NCBI GenBank assembly: GCA_964404215.1
Contig: CAYOJF010000013.1
Coordinates: 1 to 64,000 of the forward strand
Source of the DNA: Aureispira sp964404215
Lineage (GTDB): Bacteria; Bacteroidota; Bacteroidia; Chitinophagales; Saprospiraceae
Reading direction: 5' to 3'
DNA: 64,000 bases
Part shown: positions 15,658-25,423 of the stretch, piece after piece
How the letters are laid out: each line of letters begins with the position of its first letter
Numbering within the stretch: the first letter of the stretch is position 1
The notes under the pieces: generated by a model
Told to the model about the DNA's origin: nothing
Seen by the model: the letters and a program-made list of their open reading frames with translations, nothing else
Databases searched by the model: none
Made by a program: the position numbers and the translations under genes

Positions 15658-18012
15658 TTAGAAAACATGACTATACTTAACAGAAAAACTCCTTGGTGCT
15701 CCCATTCGTGCTGGACGAACGGTATATTCTTCATTGAGTAAATTTTGAACGACCAAATTGATACGTTGCTTAGGATTGATTTTGTACCCCAATCGAATGT
15801 CAAAAATCCATGCTCCATTATTATGGATTTCACGATATGCTGCTACTCCGGGAGTAACCAGTCCAAAGTCAAAAATTGCATCTACATTTTGGATCATACT
15901 GGTATAGTTAGCTGCTGCCGCTAGGGTGAACCCTTTGTACTCAGCCTGAATATCTAGACGGAAGGTATGTAGGCTCCTATATTTGAGCAAACTGAATAAG
16001 GTACTGTTAGAGGATCCTCTTGTGATGCCATTTGCAAACGTATTTGCCATAGTAGCAATATAGGTGTCGGCTCGACGTAGTGATGTGTCGGCAGTCAAGT
16101 CTCCTGGAAAACTAAAAGTATATCCACCCCAAATTTTTAGAGGAATAGTTCCTATTTTTCCTTCGCTTTGTGTTGAAATTTCAAATCCTGCGATACGGGC
16201 TTGGCTAACATTGTTGAAACGAAAACCAAATCCTTGGGGATAGGCATCCAATTCTGCTTCTATCATATTGGAGTATTCCATCCAGAATAGAGCGACATCA
16301 GTATAGAAATGAAATTTTCCGAATCGAAAAGTACGTCTATAAGCCAGTTCGGTAGACCAACCACTTTCTGGTTTTAAGTTAGGGTTAGGGAAAATACCAA
16401 GTTGGAAGCCACCGTCCAGAGGAATAGGTTCGTTGATGTAAATCTCCCCAAAGGAAGGTACTCTAAATCCTTGTCCAAAAGAAGCTCTTAAGTGATCGTT
16501 AGGACTAATGGCTAGATTCAAGCCTGCTCTAAGAACTGGGGGAGAAGCAAAGAATTGGTCTCCGATGAGATAGCCTTCCCATCGTCCGCCAAGTACGACC
16601 GAAAGTTTATCCCAAAACTTTTTCTCAATTTGAGCATAAGCAGCAATAGACTGTCCACTTTTGAGGGCTCGCTCAGAGGTATTGGTAGCATTGGTAAATA
16701 GAATACTATTGACATTGAAGTATTGTCCAAGTACACCTGTGGTGAATACCCATTTTTTAGGGAAGGTACGCTGAAATTGATACTCTAAGCTAAATACATG
16801 TGCATCGGAGTCAGGGCCAGGTTGATGTTTCGCAATATTGAACCATCGCCCTTTAATATCGTGTTTGTTATCTGCCTGATCATAGATGGTAAAATAGGGA
16901 TCTAGTGTAATAGAACCATAGCGGTCACCATAGATAGGGGCTACATTAGTGTAGGCTCCTTCTCTCATATTCTTGGCTAAGAAAAAATTTCCTTGTCGAT
17001 GATACATCAACGTACCATTGATACCATAAGAAATCCTCCCATCTGTTCCTGGATGCCGGTATCTGGTGTTGAAATTGAAACGAGCACGGCGTTCGTCTAC
17101 ATCCTCCAAGAATCCATTTTCTAAATGTAAATTACCACCCAGTACTAGATCGAAATTTTTGTGTAGTCGAGCACGGTGAGCAAAAAATAGACCTGTAAAA
17201 AGAGGTTGTGCCGTAGGAGTTTTTTTAGGGTCAAACCAACGCATAGAGTCAATTCGAGGCTGGTCATAGATGCCACTATAAAGACTGAAAGCAGTATAGG
17301 GTTCTTTTCCTTTGGGGTAAGCGGTTCGAATATTGATTACTCCATTGAGTGCTCCCGAGCCATACAAGACAGAAGAGGAGCCTTTTATTATTTCAATTTG
17401 TTCGGCATTTTCGAGGGGCATAAAATTCCATTTTACATCACTTAGTTCTGCGGATAAAAGCGGCTGTCCATCAACCAGAAATGCGACTCGGCTTCCGACA
17501 CCATAGGCATAGCCTGCTCCTGATCGAATATTCACCTGATTGTCTATGATTTGTACTCCAGAGGTTTTCTGTACGACCTGATCCAGCGAAGTAGCATTGG
17601 TGTTTTCTATCATTGCTCGATCAATCACATCTACAGACACGGTCGATTCTTCCAGTTTTTTAGCATATTTTCCACTCGTTACTACTACAGTTTCTCCTAC
17701 TAGGGTACTACTTTCAAGGTAAACAATAGAGGCGATATTCTTTTTATCTTCAAAGAGTGTTAGAGTGACTTCCTTCGTTTTCATACCAATATAACTAAAG
17801 ACCAATGTATGTTCTCCTGCGGGGAGCGATAGTTCATATTGACCATCAAAACTAGTAGAAGTACCTTCGGTAGTCCCTTTTAGCTGAACGGTGACACCAA
17901 ATAAGCTTTCTGATGTTTCTTTGTCCATAACAATGCCACCAGTAGTTATTTGAGCGGTACTATTGTGGATCCACCACAAGCTGCATACGAAGAGTAGAAT
18001 TATATTTTTCAT
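15658..18012 (-). CDS. TonB-dependent outer-membrane receptor
   Basis: Start placed at the ATG at 18012, which opens a signal peptide (MKNIILLFVCSLWWIHNSTAQ); the frame extends 7 codons upstream. Of about 784 residues, roughly 22-105 form a carboxypeptidase-like regulatory domain (GGIVMDKETSESLFGVTVQLKGT, FSYIGMKTKEV). The plug domain follows (VVTSGKYAKKLEESTVSVDVI, VLYGSGALNGVINIRT), then a 22-strand-type barrel ending FSVKYSHVF. It resembles siderophore, haem or metal receptors (CirA/FepA-like) rather than SusC. The substrate is unknown; nearby haem and copper genes make a metal complex a reasonable guess. Confidence 0.88.
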   Translation of the reverse strand: MKNIILLFVCSLWWIHNSTAQITTGGIVMDKETSESLFGVTVQLKGTTEGTSTSFDGQYELSLPAGEHTLVFSYIGMKTKEVTLTLFEDKKNIASIVYLESSTLVGETVVVTSGKYAKKLEESTVSVDVIDRAMIENTNATSLDQVVQKTSGVQIIDNQVNIRSGAGYAYGVGSRVAFLVDGQPLLSAELSDVKWNFMPLENAEQIEIIKGSSSVLYGSGALNGVINIRTAYPKGKEPYTAFSLYSGIYDQPRIDSMRWFDPKKTPTAQPLFTGLFFAHRARLHKNFDLVLGGNLHLENGFLEDVDERRARFNFNTRYRHPGTDGRISYGINGTLMYHRQGNFFLAKNMREGAYTNVAPIYGDRYGSITLDPYFTIYDQADNKHDIKGRWFNIAKHQPGPDSDAHVFSLEYQFQRTFPKKWVFTTGVLGQYFNVNSILFTNATNTSERALKSGQSIAAYAQIEKKFWDKLSVVLGGRWEGYLIGDQFFASPPVLRAGLNLAISPNDHLRASFGQGFRVPSFGEIYINEPIPLDGGFQLGIFPNPNLKPESGWSTELAYRRTFRFGKFHFYTDVALFWMEYSNMIEAELDAYPQGFGFRFNNVSQARIAGFEISTQSEGKIGTIPLKIWGGYTFSFPGDLTADTSLRRADTYIATMANTFANGITRGSSNSTLFSLLKYRSLHTFRLDIQAEYKGFTLAAAANYTSMIQNVDAIFDFGLVTPGVAAYREIHNNGAWIFDIRLGYKINPKQRINLVVQNLLNEEYTVRPARMGAPRSFSVKYSHVF

Positions 18013-18271
18013 AATACTTTTGATTGTAATCATCTCTAATAAAAGGAAGGGGAGCTATAAAAATACGGTTTTTTGAGATGGCTATTGCAGGTAACTGCTT
18101 AAAAAAGTCTAAAAGAGGAGATCCAATGATTAAAAATTTGGTAGATAAGTATTTTAACAGCTAAAGTGTACTATTCGTACATTAATATGTTCCATTCATA
18201 AAATAGAGGTGGTTTTAATAAATGTATTTTGTTATTTTGAGTTTCATTACTAATTAAACAAATACATTTAA

Positions 18272-21200
18272 ATGAAGACAAATTTAATTTTTTTAGCACT
18301 ATTATTTAGTACAGGTCTATTGGCACAGAATCCTTTGCTATTAAAGGATATTAATGGAGATGGTAGCTCTGATGCCCAAAATTTTATACAAGTAGGGAAT
18401 ACTACGTTTTTTACAGCGACTGATATTGAACACGGTCAGGAACTTTGGAAAGTAGACGCATCTACAGGACAGGTAACAATGGTTAAAGATTTATATGAAG
18501 GTCCATCTGGTTCTGGTATAGCTTATATGGTAGAGATGAATGGAGTGCTTTATTTTAGAGCCACTGGATACGAACAGGGACAACCATCGACTGGTAGTGA
18601 ATTGTGGAAAAGCGATGGTACCGAAGCAGGTACTGTATTGGTGAAGGATATTTATGAAGGATCTAATTCAAGTTCTATTTATGCTCTTATGGTACATAAT
18701 AATGAATTGTATTTTAGAGCGAGAGGTTTTTCTAGTGCACAAGGGAATACTGGATACGAACTGTGGAAAACAGATGGGACTACAGCTGGTACCGTATTAG
18801 TGAGTGATATCATGACAGGATCCTCTTCTTCTTATCCATCACCCATGTTTTCAGATGGTAATTTATTGTATTTCGTAGCAAATGATGGGGTCAATGGATA
18901 TGAACTGTGGAAAACAGATGGTACGGCCAATAATACAGCATTGCTGAAAGATATAACGGCAGGATCAAATGGTTCTAATCCATATAGTTTTGTATTGCTG
19001 AATAATCTTGTACTATTTGTTGCAAGTGATGGAGTTAATGGGGCCGAACTGTGGAAAACAGATGGTACTACAGTGGGAACACAGTTAGTGAAAGATATTC
19101 GTACAGGAACAGATGGTTCTAATCCTAGAGAATTGACAATCTATAATAATATGCTAATATTTAGAGCTAATAATGGTACTTCAGGAGATGAATTGTGGAA
19201 GAGTGATGGGACTTTAGCTGGGACTGTTATGCTAAAAGACATCTACACAGGATCGAGTGGTGGATATCCATACAATTTTACTGAATACAATAACAAACTT
19301 TATTTCACAGCATCAGACCAGACTAACGGAAATGAATTATGGACAACAGATGGTACCGCTGCGAATACTACAATAGTTAAAGATATTTATACAGGGTCAG
19401 GATCTAGTAGCATCAGTTATATTACATTGTTTCAGAATGAATTATATTTTAGAGCAAGAGGTTATGATAATGGCGGCATCAATGTGGGATATGAACTATG
19501 GAAAAGTGATGGAACAGCAGCAGGTACAGAATTGGTGAAAGATATTGCTCCAGGAGCGATTAGTAGCTCTCCATACAATTTGACAGCAGTAGGTAATATA
19601 CTTTATTTCACGGCATCAGATACCAGTAATGGGGCCGAACTATGGCGTACAGATGGAAATGCTGCTAGTACGGTAATGGTCAAAAATATTAGACCTGGTA
19701 ATACTGGGAGTGCAATCAGTTACATGACACCTGTTGGTACTTCAAGAGTAGCCTTTAGAGCGGATAATGGGAGTACTGGCTCCGAAGTATGGGTTTCTAA
19801 TGGTACGACACCAGGAACTCAAATGACAGATATCTATACTGGTACCAAAGGCTCTAGCTTTAACAACTTTACAGTTTATGGTAATAAACTTTGGTTTACA
19901 GCTTTGGATGGAGTAAATACAGGTACAGAATTGTGGACAACAACTGGCACTACAGCTAGTACAGAAAATTTTACAGACTTAAGACCAGGTACATCTTCTT
20001 CTTATATTGGTAATCTGGTCGAAATCAATGGTTGGCTGTATTTTAGTGGTAGGAGATATCTAGGGACAGAATTATGGCGTACGGATGGTACGGTAGCAGG
20101 GACTAAGCAATTGGGAGATATTCGTGTAGGTGGTAGCAGTAGTTATCCTCAGTTTATGACTCCAATGGGGAATTCTATTTATTTTAGAGCGACTGGACCT
20201 ACTAATGGACAGGAGTTATGGAAATTCAATACTGTAGATTCTACAATGAGCCAAGTTGCTGATATTGCCGCTTCTACAGCTAGTTCTTCTCCATATAATT
20301 TTATGACAATGAATAATGTATTGTATTTTTCTGCTAGAGATACGTCCAATAATTATGAACTATGGAAGACAGGAGGAGATTCTGCTACAACAGAGTTGGT
20401 AAAGGAAATCAACCTAACAGGAGTAACAGGGGCTTATCCCAGTTATTTAACTAGAATAGGAAATACCATCTATTTCTCAGCGAATGATGGAGTGAATGGA
20501 ACAGAGTTGTGGAAAACAGATGGGACTACAGCAGGAACACAGTTAGTGAAAGATATTCGTGTTGGATCTACCAGTGGAAGTCCATACAGCCTTATCGCCT
20601 TAAACAATACACTTTATTTTGGAGTTTATGATGCCATCAACGGAACGGAGTTGTGGAAAAGTGATGGAACTGCTGCAGGTACAGAAATGGTAACTGATAT
20701 TTATGCAGGATCAGGTTCATCTAGTCCTGGCGACCTAACAAGAGTTAATAATCAAATATTCTTTAGAGCAAGAGGTACCAATACAGGAAATGAACTTTGG
20801 GTGACCGATGGTACGGCTAATGGTACTAGTTTGGTGAAAGATATTGCAGTAGGTAGTTGGTCTTCTTCTCCTACTCAGTTAACTGTTGGTAATAATGTAC
20901 TATATTTTGTAGCAACCGATACGAGTAATACATCTGCTCTTTACCAAACAGATGGTACGGCGGCAAACACAATAGAATTGTTACCATTTGATAATGTAGT
21001 AGGTTTTGAGTCTATTAGCAATTTGACGTATTTTAACGGCAAGCTATACTTCTCAGCAGAACATCCTACTAATGGTTTGGAGTTGTGGGTCTATGATCCA
21101 AGTAGCCAAACAGTAGATGTTGAAAAGATTGAAAATGAAAATAGCTTTGCTAGTCTTTATCCCAATCCAAATAATGGACAGTTTGTTGTTGAATTGGATC

Positions 21201-21376
21201 AAGCAGAAAATATGAGCTTGACTATGTTTGATGCTTCTGGTAGATTGGTATACCAAGACCAAATAGTAAATCAACAAATGATTAATGTTGCCACAGATTA
21301 TTTGGCGAATGGAGTCTACTTTGTTCGTTTACAAAACAAAGAAAAGAGTCAATTATTGAAATTCGTAAAGCAATAA
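18272..21376 (+). CDS. ELWxxDGT-repeat protein with T9SS type A sorting domain (copy 1)
   Basis: A 1034-residue protein with a signal peptide (MKTNLIFLALLFSTGLLAQ). About 18 repeats of 45-55 residues follow the pattern YF.A.D...G.ELWK(T/S)DGT.AGT.LVKDI..G. The most degenerate copies are EVWVSNGT, ELWKFNTV and ELWKTGGD. This is the ELWxxDGT repeat family, probably a beta-propeller-like or solenoid surface fold. The last roughly 85 residues (SLYPNPNNGQF, MFDASGRLV, GVYFVRL, LLKFVKQ) are a T9SS type A sorting domain. The protein is therefore predicted to be secreted or surface-bound. A hairpin terminator follows, and a paralogue begins 172 bp downstream on the same strand. Confidence 0.92.
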   Translation: MKTNLIFLALLFSTGLLAQNPLLLKDINGDGSSDAQNFIQVGNTTFFTATDIEHGQELWKVDASTGQVTMVKDLYEGPSGSGIAYMVEMNGVLYFRATGYEQGQPSTGSELWKSDGTEAGTVLVKDIYEGSNSSSIYALMVHNNELYFRARGFSSAQGNTGYELWKTDGTTAGTVLVSDIMTGSSSSYPSPMFSDGNLLYFVANDGVNGYELWKTDGTANNTALLKDITAGSNGSNPYSFVLLNNLVLFVASDGVNGAELWKTDGTTVGTQLVKDIRTGTDGSNPRELTIYNNMLIFRANNGTSGDELWKSDGTLAGTVMLKDIYTGSSGGYPYNFTEYNNKLYFTASDQTNGNELWTTDGTAANTTIVKDIYTGSGSSSISYITLFQNELYFRARGYDNGGINVGYELWKSDGTAAGTELVKDIAPGAISSSPYNLTAVGNILYFTASDTSNGAELWRTDGNAASTVMVKNIRPGNTGSAISYMTPVGTSRVAFRADNGSTGSEVWVSNGTTPGTQMTDIYTGTKGSSFNNFTVYGNKLWFTALDGVNTGTELWTTTGTTASTENFTDLRPGTSSSYIGNLVEINGWLYFSGRRYLGTELWRTDGTVAGTKQLGDIRVGGSSSYPQFMTPMGNSIYFRATGPTNGQELWKFNTVDSTMSQVADIAASTASSSPYNFMTMNNVLYFSARDTSNNYELWKTGGDSATTELVKEINLTGVTGAYPSYLTRIGNTIYFSANDGVNGTELWKTDGTTAGTQLVKDIRVGSTSGSPYSLIALNNTLYFGVYDAINGTELWKSDGTAAGTEMVTDIYAGSGSSSPGDLTRVNNQIFFRARGTNTGNELWVTDGTANGTSLVKDIAVGSWSSSPTQLTVGNNVLYFVATDTSNTSALYQTDGTAANTIELLPFDNVVGFESISNLTYFNGKLYFSAEHPTNGLELWVYDPSSQTVDVEKIENENSFASLYPNPNNGQFVVELDQAENMSLTMFDASGRLVYQDQIVNQQMINVATDYLANGVYFVRLQNKEKSQLLKFVKQ

Positions 21377-21421
21377 GAATACTTATCAGTTTGTAAAATA
21401 GTGAATTGTTTTTGGATTAAG

Positions 21422-21458
21422 ATGCTGGATACTCTTTTGAGAGTGTTCAGCATTTTTT
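21422..21458 (+). terminator. Rho-independent terminator between the ELWxxDGT genes
   Basis: ATGCTGGATACTCT pairs with AGAGTGTTCAGCAT (one G-U and one mismatch) around TTTG and runs into TTTTTT. It lies 45 bp after the first gene's stop, so the two paralogues are probably separate transcripts. Confidence 0.8.
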
Positions 21459-21548
21459 ATGATATATTTTTTCCGAAAAGTTGAATTTTAACCGTTTTTA
21501 GCTTAGTATTAAGTATCATTCATATAGCAACCTTTTAAAACCAACGGA

Positions 21549-24500
21549 ATGAAAGCCCTACTCTTTTTAATGACCATACTATGGACTCCCATCATTTTTG
21601 CACAGAGTCAAAACCCACTTCTTTTACGAGATGTCAATACTGCTCCAGTCAGTTCTAACCCACAACAATTTCTATCCATCGGGAATACTACCTTCTTTGT
21701 AGCAGAAAGTCGTGCTTACGGTCAAGAGCTATGGGTAATTGATGCTATCACAGAAGAAGTAACACTCTTAAATGATATTTTACCAGGGAAAAATAAATCA
21801 TATATTCAGGAATTAATTGCAATGAATGGTATCGTATATTTTGGAGCTTATGATGACCTAAATGGAACGCAGCAACTTTGGCGAAGTGATGGAACAGTTA
21901 GTGGAACGTTTATGGTTAAGGAAACTGGAGCAATTAATAATATGATTATTCATCAAAATCAGCTTTTTTTTCAGGCGAATAATCCTGTTACGGGAGTGGA
22001 ATTGTGGAAGAGTGATGGAACTAGTGTAGGGACCGTTATTGTTAAAGATATTGCCAATACTAGTTGGGTGAGTTCTTTTGCTACGCCTCTTTTTTCAGAT
22101 GGAAATGTATTGTATTTTTCAGCTATAACAACGATAGAGGGAGAAGAACTGTGGAAAACGGATGGAACTGCAGTAGGAACAGTATTGGTAAAAGATATCA
22201 ATTCTGGGTCTAGTAGTAGTTCTCCACGAAACTTTGTGAAAGTGAATAATACCATCTTATTTAGGGCAAATGGAGCTAATACAGGGGAAGAATTATGGAA
22301 AACAGATGGCACGGCAGCAGGAACTGTGCTGGTTAAAGATATTAATACAGGTAGTGATGGAAGTTCTATTTTTAAGCAGACTGTAATCGGTAATCAACTA
22401 TTTTTCTCAGCATTAGATGGAGTGCATGGGAGAGAGTTGTGGAAAACAGATGGTACGTCAGGAGGGACTGTGTTAGTGAAAGATATTAATACTGGAATGC
22501 TTTCTTGTGATTTAGACGACTTGACTGCCATGAATGGAATATTGTATTTTTCAGCTAATGATGGTAGTAATGGTCAAGAACTTTGGAAGAGTGATGGTAC
22601 TGTAACAGGAACAATATTAGTTAAAGATATTAATGGAGGATTTTCAGGAAGTGAACCTGATAACTTGATCGTTTGGAATAATAACCTCTATTTTTCAGCT
22701 AAAGATAATGCTAATGGTCGTGAACTATGGAAGAGTGATGGAACAGTAGTAGGAACTATTCTAGTTAAAGATATTAACTCCAATTCCTTGTCTAGTAACC
22801 CAACTGATTTGATTGTTATTAACAATAAATTGATATTTAAGGCTAGTGATGCAACAAGTGGTGCAGAATGGTGGTTCACAGACGGAACTACTGCCAATAC
22901 ACAATTGATTGAAGATATTGAGCCAGGTTTAAGTTCTAGTGGTGTCAATAGCACTGCAGTAGTTGCTTTAGGAAATAATAAAATGGTATATAGTGCTAGA
23001 GAAAGTATAATTGGGGAGGAATTATGGGTAACTAATTTGTCAACTTTTTCGACCCAATCAATTGATATCTATCCAGGTACATTTGATGGAGTAGTGGTCG
23101 AAGCTGGATTACAAGTTTTTGATGACCAAGTTTGGTTTGGAGAAAATGGGAGTGCTTTTGGGTTGTGGCGTACAGATGGTACGAGAGCAGGGACTAACCA
23201 GTTTTTGACACCAACTGGAAGCATTAGTATTCCTAGACAGTTTCAAGTTGTACAAAATAGCCTATATTATCTGAGTGGAGGGAGTGAAATCTGGCGAACA
23301 GGTCAACTAACAGGTAATACCATAAAACTGAATGACCATAACTCTATTGAGGCAAAGACTTTCCTTTCATTAAATCAAGATACACTTTACTTTAATGGTG
23401 TTGGAAATTTCATTGACCAAGTATTCATCCATACTTTTAGTTCTCAAGGAAATTCCTATCAACCTATTCGTGTCAATGTTAGGGCACAACAGTTTATGAA
23501 AGCTAACGGAATTATTTATTTCTTAGGTGGAAATAATTTAGGGGTAGAGGATTTGTGGCGAATAGATGGAGATACTGCTGTATTAATCAAGGAAACGATG
23601 CCTTTAAGTGGATTTGGAGGGAGGATAATATTATTGGGGGTAGCTAATAACCAACTCTATTTTGAAGTAGAAGATGGGACGACAGGTAGAGAACTATGGA
23701 AGACAAATGGTACCGTTAACGGCACTGTGTTAGTGAAAGATATTAATCCAACTGGGGATGCGAATATTGGCTCTTTTGCAGTATTGAATAATACACTTTA
23801 CTTTGCAGCAGACGATGGTGTAAATGGGCAAGAATTATGGAAGACAGATGGTACAGCCAATGGAACAGTGCTAGTCAAAGATATTAGCCCCAACACTGGC
23901 AGCTATATAGGTGAATTGATGACGACCGGGAATACCTTGTATTTTGCAGCAGATGATGGGGTACATGGCAAGGAAATTTGGATGAGTGATGGTACGACTG
24001 GAGGAACAGTAATGGTCAAGGACATTACAACAGGAAGTAATTGGTCTAACCCTACTCAACTAATCGAAGGCGGTAGCGGGACACTCTACTTTACTGCTCA
24101 TGACGGGCAATTTAATGGACTATACCAGACAGATGGTACGGCAGCCAATACACAATTATTATTGACATTTGACCAAAGTGTGATTGGTTTTAGCTCTATT
24201 GAGGAATTGACTTATTTTAAAGGGAAATTATATTTCATTGCAGAAGATTTTCATGCAGGGAAAGAGCTTTTTGTTTACGATCCTTTATTACAGACAGTAG
24301 ATGTGTCTACTGTAAAAACAGCCACTAGGTTTGCTAAACTTTATCCCAATCCGAATAGCGGACAGTTTACACTTGAGCTAGATCAAATGGGAAATATGAA
24401 TTTAGTTGTATTAGATGTGGCAGGGAAATTAGTCCACGAAGAGCAAATCAAAAATAAACAAACGATAGATGTATCTGTGACAGATTTAGCAGAAGGAGTC

Positions 24501-24560
24501 TATTTTATTCGTTTGTATAATGACGAGAAAAGTCAATTGTTGAAATTTATAAAACATTAA
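21549..24560 (+). CDS. ELWxxDGT-repeat protein with T9SS type A sorting domain (copy 2)
   Basis: A 1003-residue paralogue of the preceding gene. The signal peptide is MKALLFLMTILWTPIIFAQ. About 17 repeats follow (ELWKTDGTAAGTVLVKDI type). The middle third (about residues 480-700) is more degenerate (EIWRTGQ, DLWRIDG) than the flanks. The C-terminal T9SS sorting domain is nearly the same as in copy 1 (LYPNPNSGQF, LDVAGKLV, GVYFIRLY, SQLLKFIKH). Order and similarity indicate tandem duplication followed by divergence of the repeat body. No catalytic motif is seen; adhesion, ligand binding or a structural surface role is possible. Confidence 0.92.
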   Translation: MKALLFLMTILWTPIIFAQSQNPLLLRDVNTAPVSSNPQQFLSIGNTTFFVAESRAYGQELWVIDAITEEVTLLNDILPGKNKSYIQELIAMNGIVYFGAYDDLNGTQQLWRSDGTVSGTFMVKETGAINNMIIHQNQLFFQANNPVTGVELWKSDGTSVGTVIVKDIANTSWVSSFATPLFSDGNVLYFSAITTIEGEELWKTDGTAVGTVLVKDINSGSSSSSPRNFVKVNNTILFRANGANTGEELWKTDGTAAGTVLVKDINTGSDGSSIFKQTVIGNQLFFSALDGVHGRELWKTDGTSGGTVLVKDINTGMLSCDLDDLTAMNGILYFSANDGSNGQELWKSDGTVTGTILVKDINGGFSGSEPDNLIVWNNNLYFSAKDNANGRELWKSDGTVVGTILVKDINSNSLSSNPTDLIVINNKLIFKASDATSGAEWWFTDGTTANTQLIEDIEPGLSSSGVNSTAVVALGNNKMVYSARESIIGEELWVTNLSTFSTQSIDIYPGTFDGVVVEAGLQVFDDQVWFGENGSAFGLWRTDGTRAGTNQFLTPTGSISIPRQFQVVQNSLYYLSGGSEIWRTGQLTGNTIKLNDHNSIEAKTFLSLNQDTLYFNGVGNFIDQVFIHTFSSQGNSYQPIRVNVRAQQFMKANGIIYFLGGNNLGVEDLWRIDGDTAVLIKETMPLSGFGGRIILLGVANNQLYFEVEDGTTGRELWKTNGTVNGTVLVKDINPTGDANIGSFAVLNNTLYFAADDGVNGQELWKTDGTANGTVLVKDISPNTGSYIGELMTTGNTLYFAADDGVHGKEIWMSDGTTGGTVMVKDITTGSNWSNPTQLIEGGSGTLYFTAHDGQFNGLYQTDGTAANTQLLLTFDQSVIGFSSIEELTYFKGKLYFIAEDFHAGKELFVYDPLLQTVDVSTVKTATRFAKLYPNPNSGQFTLELDQMGNMNLVVLDVAGKLVHEEQIKNKQTIDVSVTDLAEGVYFIRLYNDEKSQLLKFIKH

Positions 24561-24605
24561 TTTTTTTCAAAAACTTATCTCATAATTTGAGATGAGAACG
24601 AAATA

Positions 24606-25043
24606 GTGTACATTTGGATATTGTTAATAAGAAATCCATTCCCACTGAAAAAAATAATTCACATATTACTAATTGTTTGCATTAGTACACAAGTACTAAG
24701 TACCTTAATGCTTTTTATAGGCTACAAGGCAAATAAGGCATATATTGCCCAAAACCTATGTGAAAATGTTGAAAAACCTCAATTGAAGTGTGATGGTAAG
24801 TGTTATTTACGTAAGAAAATAACACAAACAGAAAATTCAAAAGAGCAAAAACAAACGAAGTCATTTAGTTTTTATTTGACAGGATTATATATCAATCAAG
24901 CTAGTCCTGTCTTAGAAGATTTTTACTCAAACAAATCATCTATAGATGATTTGTTGTTAGAGCAAGCGAGATTTTGCTACCAAGAAGTACCAACTCGCTC
25001 TCACCATACTCCTCTTTGGCGACCGCCAATTTCTTTGGTTTAA
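24606..25043 (+). CDS. Small membrane-anchored protein with conserved Cys motif, upstream of MbnP
   Basis: A 145-codon frame. One membrane segment (about residues 15-38, KKIIHILLIVCISTQVLSTLMLF) is followed by a conserved block GYKANKAYIAQNLC-x9-C-D-G-K-C-Y-L-RKK with C52, C62 and C66. The rest is polar and ends WRPPISLV. I recall similar small proteins with the NKAYIA.NLC...C.GKCYL block next to MbnP/TonB genes in Bacteroidota, where three clustered cysteines suggest metal binding, possibly copper. There is no ATG before the membrane segment: GTG 24606 or TTG 24621 must be used, so the exact start is uncertain. It is probably functionally linked to the MbnP-MbnH pair 380 bp downstream. Confidence 0.7.
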   Translation: MYIWILLIRNPFPLKKIIHILLIVCISTQVLSTLMLFIGYKANKAYIAQNLCENVEKPQLKCDGKCYLRKKITQTENSKEQKQTKSFSFYLTGLYINQASPVLEDFYSNKSSIDDLLLEQARFCYQEVPTRSHHTPLWRPPISLV

Positions 25044-25423
25044 TTATTTATTTTAGAAAGGTACCATTGTGGTATCAGGTCTTCTTACGTTCATTGACGA
25101 ACTGTAGAGGGATAGCTTATTGTGGATAATTATGCACAATGAAGTCATGTGGAGCCTTCCCATATCCTATTTGAAGGTGTTAATATTTAATTTAAATCTA
25201 AAAATAGCCTTTTAGAAATGCTCTTACTTCTAATAGTAATAACTGTACTATATAGAAGTAAGGACGGATATGCTATGTAATTGTTTTAGCATTTATTCAC
25301 TCTTATTTTAGAGGAGTAATACTACTACAAATAGCTGCTACTATCACGGCTATAATGTGTACAACCTAAGTGCTCTAAACGGCTTAGTCTAATAGTGCAT
25401 TTAGGAACTAAAAACCAAAGAAA
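25044..25423. other. Long leader region upstream of MbnP gene, with hairpin
   Basis: The 380 bp have no ORF. The clearest structure is a hairpin at 25223-25262: CTTACTTCTA-ATAGTA facing TACTATA-TAGAAGTAAG, interrupted by one bulge, without a T tract. A short GGTACCA/TGGTATC palindrome lies near 25060-25077. No TAnnTTTG promoter was found. The length and structure would allow a regulated leader, but I see no known riboswitch. Confidence 0.4.
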
